Shown here one piece after another: positions 12,169 to 22,129 of a stretch of DNA of 64,000 nucleotides. Below the pieces are notes generated by a model, which saw only the letters and a program-made list of their open reading frames with translations, did no database searches and was not told where the DNA came from. A program made the translations under genes and the position numbers. Each line of letters opens with the position of its first letter. The first letter of the stretch is position 1. Origin of the DNA: Scleroderma bovista (Eukaryota > Basidiomycota > Agaricomycetes > Boletales > Sclerodermataceae). The DNA is taken from assembly GCA_037178675.1 (NCBI GenBank), contig JAYMGJ010000521.1:1-64000 (forward strand). Direction: 5' to 3'.

Positions 12169-13356
12169 ATGGGCCAGACTTTCGCTCGCATTTGTCCCTG
12201 CGTCCCACTCTCAGACAAGAACTTCGATGGTGTCGAGGAAGCCAAGAAATTAACAGAGGCAAAGGAAACAAAGGTGGCCCCTCCATCACCCGTTACCAGC
12301 GAGACCGTCTATGTTGCGTACGTCTTGCATTCATTTTCGTCATGCTCGTCGTAAAGGTCACCATGCTTATCCCTTCCCCATTCAGGGTCATGGGCTCCAC
12401 AGGGAGCGGCAAGACAACAGTGTGTCCCCTTCATTGCTCCTTACTATTCTCCGCTCATTCCACTCCGCATAGTTCATCAACCTCGCCTCGGGGTCGGAGC
12501 TCAGAGTCGGAATGGGTCTGGAGAGCTGTACCAACGAGGTACAGACCTCCGTCCCTTTCTCTGTAGGAGGCAGACAGGTGCTCCTCCTCGACACCCCCGG
12601 ATTCGATGACACAACCATGACCGATACAGACGTCCTCAGAATCATCTCTGCATACCTTGTTACCATGTTCGTGCTTCGTATCCTTTTTTCCTTACTTGGC
12701 AGTACCTTACAGGCGACCTTTCCCCCCTTAGGAACAAACAAGGTGCACGTCTCGTCGGCGTCATTTATATGCAGCGTATCTCCGACTTCAAAGTCGGAGG
12801 CTCTGCCCGCCGTGATTTGAGAATGTTCCAAGAACTCTGTGGCGAGGAAGCATACGAGAACGTCATCGTCGTCACCAATATGTGGGGCCAGGTGCCCGAA
12901 GAGGACGGCGAGGCCCGTGAACTCGAGCTCAAGACGAAAGATATATTCTACAAACCCATCCTAGACAGGAGGGGAATAATGGCGCGACATGACAATACCC
13001 GCGAATCCGCTCACCGTATTCTTGAGAAACTCATTCACAAGGAACCAGCCGTCCTCCGCATCCAGCGGGAATTGGCAGAGGGGACAGATATAACACAGAC
13101 AGCTGCGTTCAGGCAACTCGACCGCGAGCTATCAGAACTCGCCTTGCAACACCAGAAGAACCTTGAGCAGCTCAAAGCCGAGATGGCCACAGCTGAACAG
13201 AACATGGACGAGGACACCCAGAATGAATTGGCAGAGGAGAAACAAAAGCTCGAAGACGAGCTGAGGAGAGCACAGACACAGGCTTCAAGACTCGCATCTG
13301 ACTACCAGGCAGAGTTGCGAAAGATTGAGGAGAAGCTTAACGTAAGAGAGGTCTGA
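12169..13356 (+). CDS. G-domain/coiled-coil protein, array copy 1 (333 aa)
   Basis: An AIG1/GIMAP-like GTP-binding protein of a kind common in Agaricomycetes; its cellular role is unknown. Exons 12169-12317, 12386-12419, 12473-12666 and 12732-13356 give 333 aa. Motifs are Walker A GSTGSGKTT, switch/G3 LLDTPGFDDT, the family block GVIYMQRISDF, and TNMWG where the base-specificity motif is expected. The C-terminal ~110 residues are a charged Glu/Lys/Gln-rich coiled coil. The P-loop is split across introns at phases 2, 0 and 2, the same phases as in the next three genes. This copy has a longer, distinct N-terminus (MGQTFARICPCV, possibly lipidated near the Cys residues, which is inference) and the shortest coiled coil. 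Confidence 0.88.
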
Positions 13357-13891
13357 TAGAAGAACGTCTCGCCAGGGTTATATACTGGCTCCTGCACTCG
13401 CCTTGTCATACCGTCTCACTATGTATTCTTCTCGACAATTTTCGGCCTGGATACCTGTATGTACTGATCTAAGATTGCCACTCATCTTTTGGACTTCCAC
13501 GGACTCCACCTACTAAACAAGACTATATGTGATAGACTAACTAGGTAAAAACTGACATCTCCGTTAACTCTTCGCCACACCCAGACCACCTGTGCAAGTC
13601 GCGCGGCAGCATCGTGGTGCTCCATTAAACCGCTGAAACCACGCAACCACGTTTGTGGCTGTTACCTGGTATGTCCCCCTCGAATAATTATAACTGTGGA
13701 GATCAACGAGGCAGTGGTATGTATGCTTTTCAGCAGGGCGAAATACTCACACCGCGTTAGGGGTGGTATGAATATAAGCGCGGAGGGAGGTCTCCCAGTG
13801 CACTCGAGCTGACTCCCGTCTACCAGCTAGGTCTACGACTCGTGCAATCCTCCCCACCTTATTGCCTACTTGCTTCTGAGAAGCTACCAAG
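13357..13891. other. Intergenic between array copies 1 and 2
   Basis: About 535 bp. Nothing coding was recognised. The proximal part contains a TATA-like element for copy 2, listed separately. Confidence 0.5.
13773..13778 (+). promoter_or_regulatory. TATA-like element of array copy 2
   Basis: TATAAG lies 114 bp before the ATG at 13892. Copies 3 and 4 carry a TATA element at a similar distance, which supports a shared promoter design. Confidence 0.45.
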
Positions 13892-15444
13892 ATGATGGCT
13901 TCTGCAAACAATGAGATTAGGATTGCGTGCGTCCACCCAGTGTTCTGATAGCTGCTCCATGTCCGTCTGACGTTTCGTCCATCCATATACAGAGTAATGG
14001 GGCCCACTGGAAGTGGCAAAACAACGGTACGTCCCAGTTCCTCGGAGAACAATTCTCCACCATACGTACATCAATTAAACGGCGACTCCCTGGCGGCAGT
14101 TTATCAATTGTGCCAGTGGATCTGACTTTCCAGTCGAGAATGGTCTAGAAAGCTGCACAACGCAAGTCCGGACGGCGAAGCCGTTCTTTATGAACGGTCG
14201 GCTTGTCACGTTGATAGATACCCCTGGATTCGATGACACGACTCGGAGCGATACGGATGTTCTCACTGCGATTGCTGCCTACCTGTCCAATACGTGAGCC
14301 CCTGATATGATTTGAAATGGCATGATGACGATGGTCCGTCTGACGAGCTATCCGTAGGTACGAGAAGGGAGCCAAGCTAGCTGGGATCGTCTACATGCAC
14401 CGCATCTCAGATGTCCGAGTGAGCGGCACGTCCAAGCGCAACTTCCGCATATTCCGCGAGCTCTGTGGAGAGACCACACTCCGGAACGTCCTCGTCGTCA
14501 CCAACATGTGGGGGAACGTCGACCCCAAGATCGGCGAAGAACGAGAACGCGAGCTCGGCGGGAACGACAAGCTGTTCAGGCCCGTCCTAGAAAAGGGCGG
14601 TCGATTGCTTCGGCATGATAATACGGAGGCTTCTGCCCGTACCATCCTGCATCATCTCGTCGATAACAAAGCCGCTGCGCTTGCCATTCAACACGAGATC
14701 GTCGATGAAAACAGGGATCTCGTTCATACCTCCGCGGGGGTCGAGCTGGTTCGCACACTGAAGGAGCAGGCCGAACGACAAGCCGAAGAACTCAAGAACT
14801 TGCGCACAGAGATGGAAGTGGCTACGCGTGCCAAAGACGACGCACACAAGGAACTCCAGGAAGAGGTAGAAAGGAAGCGTGGGGATATCGTGCGTATTCA
14901 GCGCGATGTAGAACGGATGGCAACAGATTTCGTCGCGGAAAAGGCACGGTTGGAGGGAAGGATAGCGCAAATGGAGGCAGATAACCGGAGTTATGTGGAG
15001 AGTCTGCGAGAATTGCAAGATCAGGTCGATGACGCCCGCAAGCAGGTCGAGACCATGCGGGTACGCGAAAGTGAACTCCCTGCTGTGCAGAGAGAGGGGA
15101 ACGGGCATGCGGCACATCTTTTAAAGGAGCAGGCTGTTGGGGATTGGACAGAAACACAGAAGAGAGGAGCCGAAACCGCGCAAGCAGAAAGAACAGACAC
15201 CGAGCAAGAGAGTGCCACAACAGTGCTTGCGACGGAACTCGAGCTGGAAACTAAAGCAGAAGGTGAAGAGCAGACCAGGCAATTCGCCGAGGACATTGCC
15301 TTCTTGGTCGATTTCGCTACCAAGACATTTTTGCCACCATCGCTCGAGATGAGGATGAAGGCTGTGATGGTGTATGCGGCCCGGACAGCTCGAGAATCAA
15401 CTATAACAAGCCATAAGTTAATCAGTACATACTTTTCGCGTTAA
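13892..15444 (+). CDS. G-domain/coiled-coil protein, array copy 2 (449 aa)
   Basis: Second member of the tandem array, with exons 13892-13926, 13993-14026, 14100-14293 and 14358-15444. Motifs are Walker A GPTGSGKTT, LIDTPGFDDTTRSDTD, LAGIVYMHRISDVRVSG and LVVTNMWGNVDP, followed by RHDNTEASARTILHHL. From about residue 210 to 400 it is a highly charged coiled coil (LKEQAERQAEELKNL and similar heptads). The C-terminal end carries a short hydrophobic patch (AFLVDFATKTFLPPS). Short first exon (12 residues), intron positions and phases match copies 3 and 4, so these three are the closest group. A second in-frame ATG immediately follows the first. Confidence 0.9.
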
Positions 15445-16304
15445 CGTGTACATACCTCTGATTGTCTGGGACACGCCTAGGTCATTACATTCGCGTTGAG
15501 TGGCTGTGACACTGCCCATGATGCATGATGAAGCATGCCTAACGGACGTGCACAGCTCCGTAAGGCTCCTGCGAACACCATGAGTGACTGCGACTGCCAC
15601 GGCGCAACTGACAGTACGCATCGCGTTGGACTTTGCTCTGATGGCTTGCTGCATTGGTGGCAAGGTTGACATTCATTTATCGACATTAGTGTCGTGCCTC
15701 TGGTCTCGATCTAGAAAAACGTACAATTTGTCAACAGCCTGGTTGCTTGGGGTTGTGGCAACTTTACATATCCCTTGGAGGACAGAATAATGTAGCTTGT
15801 CGAGCATGACAAGCACGAACATCAGGTACGTATCCGTACAGAAACTGTGTTTCGCCATTCAACGTTCAGCAGTAATGGCTCTGCGCAAAAATACAAACAT
15901 CAGACCTGCGACGCAGATGCAACGAGTAGTGGCCATATCTGTGTGTGGAAGTTCTCATGGAATATCCCAAGTGGAACCCGTACCATGCTATGAAAACATG
16001 CGATGTATCACCAGACTGGTCAACGAGATAGTAACTGGGTCACCGAGTAGAACGTTCTCCGAACTCCGATCACGAAACGTTGTAACCTGCATGTTTTCCA
16101 ATCGCATCGACTATATCCGTATGCCATACGCCATGCACGTAACGGCTTTCACCAGGGATCACTGTTATCAAACTTAACCCAAACCCCCAAGCAATGTTGA
16201 TTGAAGAGTATATATAGGACGCACCAAAAGCGTTTGTGTACCTCGACCTTGAACCTGCACGTGAGAGCAGTCGATAGCACGTACTCTTGGCTCCTTCTGT
16301 CGAC
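15445..16304. other. Intergenic between array copies 2 and 3
   Basis: About 860 bp with no recognisable gene. A TATA-like element for copy 3 lies near its end. Confidence 0.5.
16209..16216 (+). promoter_or_regulatory. TATA box of array copy 3
   Basis: TATATATA, 89-96 bp before the ATG at 16305. Comparable elements precede copies 2 and 4. Confidence 0.5.
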
Positions 16305-17849
16305 ATGTCTGCTCGAGACGCCGAGGCTAGATTCATGTGCGTCGAGTTGTGTCCCCATGATCCACTTAGCTAAATTCAGGTCTGCAGAATCCTGGGTTGT
16401 ACTGGCAGCGGCAAATCACAGGTTCATATCCTGAAATAAAAAGCAGTCTTATACTAATCGAAACTATCCATGGTAGTTTGCCAATTGTGCCAGTGGGTCG
16501 TCAGACTTTCTGGTTGGGCGCACTCTTGAAAGCTCCACAACCGATGTCTGCACATCAAGGCCGTTCCTGTTGAACGGGAGGATTGTCACGATGGTTGATA
16601 CGCCGGGATTCGACGACACCAGCCGTAGCGATGCAGATGTACTGTCCTCGATCGCGGCCTATTTGTCCAAGTTGTAAGTGGCACAATGTCAGGGAAGGGC
16701 TGGGTCACCTGACAGAAAGAGGGTCACAGGTACGAGAAAGGAACCAAGCTAACAGGCATCGTCTACATGCATCGCATAACTGATGTTCGTATGGGTGGCA
16801 CAGCACAACGCACCTTCCGCGTCTTCCGTGAGCTATGTGGAGAAAAGACATTCAAAAATGTTGTCATTGTCACCAATATGTGGGGAAACGTCGACCCTGA
16901 ACTCGGGGAGGCCAGAGAACACGAGCTCGCTACCAAGTTCTTCAAACCCGTGCTCGATAAGGGAGCAAGGATGCGCCGTCATGACGGAACCCGTGATTCT
17001 GCCCTCACTATCCTTCGTCACCTGGTTGATAACGAAGCTGTTGCTCTTACCATCCAACAAGAAATAGTAGAGGAACACAAGGGATTCGCAGACACGGCGG
17101 CAGGCGTTGTCCTTAGTCGTGCGCTGAAAGAACAAGCTGATCGCCATGACGAGGAACTCAGAAATCTGCGCGCAGAGATGGAGTTAGCAATGCGCGCCAA
17201 GGAAGAGGAGACCCGAAAAGAGCTGCAGGAGGAGCTCGATAATAAGCGGGAGGAACTGGTGCGCATCAAGTGTGATGTTCAGGGTATGGCGGAGAACTTC
17301 GCTTCCGAGAAAGTGCGACTTGAGGCGAGGATAACAGAGATGGAGGCGACTAACCGCCACCATGTCGAGAGATTACAAGAAATGCAGGGCCTGATCAATA
17401 ACGCACTCTTGCAAGTGATGAAGTCCCAGACGGAAAACGCTCGCAAAAAGGAAGATGAACAACTCGCTCGATTGCTGGCAGAAGAGCGTCTGGAGAATGC
17501 ATTGGCCGAAGCAAAGCATCGAGAGCAGCTTCAGACAATGCAAGACGAGATGAACAAGCGCATCCGTGCACTGCAAGAGGATATATCTAGAGCAAAAACA
17601 GAAAAGCGAAAAGAGACGGAATCAATAGGAGTGGACCCGGCAAAAGCAGAAGTCGACCTCAAACAACAAGCCAGAATCCAGGAAAAGGAACAAGAGGAAA
17701 GGATCAGGAAAGAGGAACAAGAAAGGACCAGGAACGAGGAACAAGATAGGTTCAACAGATTAGCTCACTTCGCTTTCATGGTAGTCAGTTTCGTCATGGC
17801 TAAGTGGACCAAGGGACCTACAGACGCAACTATCCCAAGGATGGGATAG
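16305..17849 (+). CDS. G-domain/coiled-coil protein, array copy 3 (460 aa)
   Basis: Exons 16305-16336, 16388-16421, 16477-16673 and 16730-17849 give 460 aa. Motifs are Walker A GCTGSGKS, MVDTPGFDDTSRSDAD, LTGIVYMHRITDVRMGG and IVTNMWGNVDPELGE, then a long coiled coil rich in Glu, Lys, Arg and Gln. A C-terminal hydrophobic stretch (FAFMVVSFVMAKW) could be a membrane or lipid-contact anchor. The first acceptor was placed at 16386-16387 because it restores the conserved frame into ILGCTGSGKS; an AG at 16379-16380 would break it. The residue after Lys-Ser is Gln, where the other copies have Thr. Confidence 0.88.
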
Positions 17850-18571
17850 GCATCAATTTGGTGTGCAGTGTAGTAGGCAGATGTAGTAACTTCATGTGTC
17901 GTGCGGGCTGACCTCCGCTACGGCCCATTGTAGTAAACCTTCACTAACTTCACTAAGAAGGGTGTGAGTTCTACAGACAGGTTTACCAATCGGATTGCTC
18001 CCGTGATGAAGGGGGGGCTGCGAGCGACACTCACCTGCACTCTGGGGTTCAACATGCGAACACCATCGGCAGTCAGCTCCTCTCCTAAGCAATAGTGGCG
18101 CGAAATGAAACACCACGTGGAGACTGCCTGGTACCCTGTGTCGGAGCGCAAAGAGGTATGTAGTCGCGTGCACGGTAATTTAACGAGTGCGAGGGTACAC
18201 GGAAGGACCAAAGCCGGCGAAACATACAATTCTAGGTAGCACCTAGACCAACTGCTTTGCCCAAGGTATCTGTAGTGGTAGTATGGAGCGAAGTGACCCG
18301 ATCAACAAACGTTGAAATGGTGTTGCTCAACGGCGTTGTTTGGAGACAGTGCCCCAAACATGTGCATGCTGACCATTGCCACACGGCGCGGTGATCAAGA
18401 CCTAGAGCCTGCGCAAACGTGAAATGTGCATAGTGTGAGGCGGGTAAGGATTAGTTATAAAAGCAAGGCGAGGGGGCGTATTTCAAACGTTCTGCAATAT
18501 TTTCTCCTGCAAACGGCCTCACTTTCCATTCCCCGCCACCTTAGACACTAGTAACCGAGAGAAATACCAAC
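17850..18571. other. Intergenic between array copies 3 and 4
   Basis: About 720 bp. Nothing coding was recognised. It contains the promoter of copy 4, with a TATA element at 18456. Confidence 0.5.
18456..18462 (+). promoter_or_regulatory. TATA box of array copy 4
   Basis: TATAAAA, 110-116 bp before the ATG at 18572, followed by a pyrimidine-rich leader. It is the clearest of the three TATA elements in the array. Confidence 0.55.
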
Positions 18572-20933
18572 ATGACTGCTCGAGGGAAGGAAATTAGGAT
18601 CGCGTACGTAGATCCGGCGCGCTCGGTGTCACATTTCTGACTGAATCCACAGTGTTATGGGCGCTACAGGCAGTGGAAAGTCAACGGTAAGAACACCAAT
18701 AAGTTTTTGTTCTCAAATGCTGATCAGTAGCGTGCTTAGTTTATTAATTGCGCCAGCGGGTCGAGTCTTCCGGTTGGAAAAGGGCTCGAAAGTTGCACGG
18801 TAGACGTGCGGACGTCGAAACCCTTCCTCCTGAACGGGCGGATAGTCACGCTGATCGATACGCCCGGCTTCGATGATACCAGTCGGAGTGATACGGACAT
18901 TCTTTCATCCATTGCTGCGTATCTGTCGAACACGTGAGTCCCATAGACACTGGGCAAACCCAATCCGTCTGAAGCAGAAATCTGCCAGATACGAGCAAGG
19001 TGCCAAGCTCGCAGGCATCATATATATGCACCGAATTTCCGACTTCCGTGTGGGCGGAACGTCGAAACGCAACTTTCGCATATTCCGCGAACTGTGCGGA
19101 GACAACACACTCCGAAATGTTCTTATCGTCACCAACATGTGGGGAAGCGTGAACCCTAAGATCGGTGAGGCAAGGGAGAAAGAGCTTGCCTCCAACGACA
19201 AGTTCTTCAAGCCCGTCCTCGAGAAAGGCGCGCGTATGCTCCGTCACAACGGTACGCAGGCTTCCGCACACACTATCCTCCGACACTTGGCCAACAGCCA
19301 AGCCGCCACACTCGCAATCCAACACGAACTCGTCAACCAACGCAAGGATCTGGCGCAAACCGCTGCTGGCGCCGAACTTGCTCGTGCTCTGAAGGAGCAA
19401 GCTGATCGGCATGATGAAGAGCTCAAGAAACTGCGTTCGGAAATGGAAGTAGCCATGCGTTCGAAAGACGAGGAGACACGGCAGGAGCTCCAGGAGGAAG
19501 TTGACAAGAAGCGGGAAGAAATCGAACGTATCAGGCACGATGCGGAGCGCATGGCGGAAGCCTTCAATGCTGAGAAGATGAGGCTCGAGACCAGGATTGC
19601 AGAGATGGAGAAAGAAAACCGCGCCTACATTGAGAATATGGGGGAGTTGCAGGGCCAAATTACCGAGGTGCAGAAACAGATGGAGGCTACGCGACGCGAG
19701 CACGCCAGACGCGAGAGCGAGATACTCGCTGCCCATAAGGAGGAGGACGAGCGTAGAGCCCGCCTTCTGGAGGAGGAGCGTCTTTCCAGGGAGCGTGCGG
19801 AGACCCAGCACCGTGAGCACATTCGCACACTTCAGCAAGAAATGGAGAGAGCGGAAGAGGAGAAGAGAAGAGCAGAGGAAGAGCAGAGACAGAAGATTAG
19901 GGCGGAACAGGAAAAAGCCGCTGCGCTTGCAGCAGAGCTCGAGAAGCAGGCTAGGATCCGGGAGGAGCAGGAGAAAACGAGACTCACACAAGATGAGCAA
20001 GAGAAGGCCCGCTTGCAGGGAGAGATAGTCAGAGCTCAGGATGAAATGCGGCGCATCGCAGAAGAGCAAGCCCGTAAGGAATCCGAGGCCGCCGCTGAAA
20101 GACATGCCCAACAGGATGCCTTCGCCCAATTAGTCGAACAGAAGAAGCTAGCCGCTCAACGGGAAAAGGAGGAGCATGAAAAAATCATTGCCGAGGAAAG
20201 GGAACGCACCCGCCGAGAGTTGCAAGAAGAACAGGCAAAAAAAGAGCTGGAGATCCTTGCACACAAGCAAGCTGAGGATGCCCGAATTCGTCACCTGGAA
20301 GAGCAGCTAGCGCAACTACGTAAGGAAGAGGCGCATAGGTTGAAGCTAGAGGAAGAGCTTCATCGCGAGCGTAAGGCCAAGGACGAAGCCCTCAAAGCTG
20401 GAGAGGCTGTCCGGGAGAGCGAAAAGGCCGCAGCATTGCGTGCTGTGGAAGAGGCTCGAGCGCGAATCGCAGACGAGCGCAGAAAAGCAGAGGAACGCGA
20501 ACTGGCCCGGCGAAAACAGTTGGAAGAGGAGGTAGAAAGGGTGCGGATGAAGATGGAAGAGAAATTGGCGCAACAGGAGCGTGAAGCTGTAGAAGCCAGA
20601 CGCGCGAAAGAGGAGGCCAACGCTCGGGAGTTCGAAGCCCAAGAAAAGGCCCGGATCTTGGTTGAAAACCAGCGTAAGAAAGAAGCCGAGGAGCAGCTTG
20701 CTCGGCTGCAACAGCAGATTTCTAACGCAGAAGCACTCCGCACACGGCTGGCCACCGAGGCCACAGAACGAGAAGCCGCTGAACGCAGAAGGAACGCAGA
20801 ACTACAGGAGGAGCTAGTCAAGGCCAGAAAAGAGGTTGAGGCTGCGAGAGTCAAGGCGAGGGAACCAAACTTTGTGCTGCCGATTCCCTTTGTGGTCTGG
20901 AGAGCAGCCATGACTTGGTTTGGTGCGCGATAG
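18572..20933 (+). CDS. G-domain/coiled-coil protein, array copy 4 (734 aa)
   Basis: The largest array member, with exons 18572-18603, 18653-18686, 18740-18933 and 18989-20933. Motifs are Walker A GATGSGKST, LIDTPGFDDTSRSDTD, LAGIIYMHRISDFRVGG, IVTNMWGSVNP and RHNGTQASAHTILRHL. After the G domain (about residue 280) there are roughly 420 residues of almost unbroken coiled coil rich in Glu, Arg, Ala, Gln and Lys, ending in a short hydrophobic tail (VLPIPFVVWRAAMTWFG). The coiled coil is more than twice as long as in copies 2 and 3, while the G domain and intron positions are conserved. This points to expansion of the coil rather than of the enzyme part. Its antisense strand carries a long open frame (18846-20129), which is a composition artefact. 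Confidence 0.9.
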
Positions 20934-21346
20934 GCCCAAACTTGTGTCGGCATTCATCTTCAGCTCGAATACGCAATGGAATTACTCTTTAGAACACTTT
21001 AGTTGTTTATAAGGTGGCTTACTATTATGTATTCGTATCCTTTCTTCAATCGTGCTTGAGCGGATATAACAGAGGGGGCTGTGACAATATTGGCCTTGTA
21101 TTTCGCGAACATCAAACTAGACAATCGAGTTGACAACGGGCGCAGAAGCCATCCATGATCCTAGTCAGGCCAGTTTGAGCAAGTATCAAGAAAGTCAGTG
21201 CGAGGTGATGGGAAAATCAAACATATCAAGACACTCTAATTAGCTCTGTTCGACCGTTAGCAATAATGGTGCTGATGAACGAGCACAGGCTTTTGAAAAG
21301 GTCGGAGTAATTTGGATTTTGCCAGGAGTCGACCGTCAAGCTTTCA
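20934..21346. other. Intergenic before the retrotransposon
   Basis: About 410 bp of unique sequence between array copy 4 and the outer end of the Ngaro-like element. No gene was recognised. Confidence 0.5.
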
Positions 21347-21550
21347 ATCTATGCGCTTCAAGCTTCAGACCTTGAAGGTGATGCTTGGTTGGTGGTAGTA
21401 GACTGCGCGACGCTAGTATGATTGATGACGAAGTGCATACGAAACCGTGCTGTGTACATGGGTGTGAACTACTTTGGGACATGGGCGAAAAACCGAAGGT
21501 TTTTCCGGCTCGAAACTGGACCCGAACCTGTCGGGAAGAGCGCGCTGTGA
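21347..21550 (-). repeat. Split direct repeat B2 (outer 3' end of the element)
   Basis: A 204-bp copy of B1 at a constant offset of 492 bp. The shared sequence begins ATCTATGCGCTTCAAG and ends GCGCGCTGTGA. It is the outermost left end of the element. Confidence 0.9.
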
Positions 21551-21673
21551 GGGCGGGCTGGGCGCCGAAACAGCTAAGCTCGAACAGACAGGAGTCAAGT
21601 GACGCAGCGTCGAACGAATCCAGGCTAAACGATGCGATTCGTTTGGAGCCTGTAAGTGGGAGAGGGGGGTGGG

Positions 21674-21839
21674 TGTGAAAAAACACAAGGAAGGTGGTTG
21701 CGCGAGTACTACTAGCGGTACTACGGACTGATTACTGGTGGAGAGAGCGGAAGACAAGGAGAAGATAACTCCGCTTCCGCTTCTCACGCATAGACTAACT
21801 CCTACGTCGCTCTCGTGCCTCATCTTACGTAGGCCGCCA
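21674..21839 (-). repeat. Split direct repeat A2 (internal)
   Basis: A 166-bp copy of A1. It abuts B1 directly (sharing one base) but is separated from B2 by 123 bp of unique sequence (21551-21673). It therefore carries a second copy of the first codons of the A1-initiated open frame. Confidence 0.9.
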
Positions 21840-22042
21840 TCTATGCGCTTCAAGCTTCAGACCTTGAAGGTGATGCTTGGTTGGTGGTAGTAGACTGCGC
21901 GACGCTAGTATGATTGATGACGAAGTGCATACGAAACCGTGCTGTGTACATGGGTGTGAACTACTTTGGGACATGGGCGAAAAACCGAAGGTTTTTCCGG
22001 CTCGAAACTGGACCCGAACCTGTCGGGAAGAGCGCGCTGTGA
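21839..22042 (-). repeat. Split direct repeat B1 (internal)
   Basis: A 204-bp copy of B2, starting 87 bp downstream of the recombinase stop codon on the minus strand. Confidence 0.9.
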
Positions 22043-22129
22043 TCCCATACAAAGTAGGAGTGAGCGACGCTTCACAGTGAGCTTGAAAACCCCGATAGTA
22101 GGAGCGCAAACTCACCCTGGACGAAAGGC

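Noticed and set aside
18846..20129. Long minus-strand open frame (427 aa) opposite array copy 4
   Set aside because: It is Leu/Ser-rich antisense of a Glu/Lys/Arg-rich coiled coil; the plus-strand gene has conserved motifs and introns, so the antisense frame is a codon-composition artefact.
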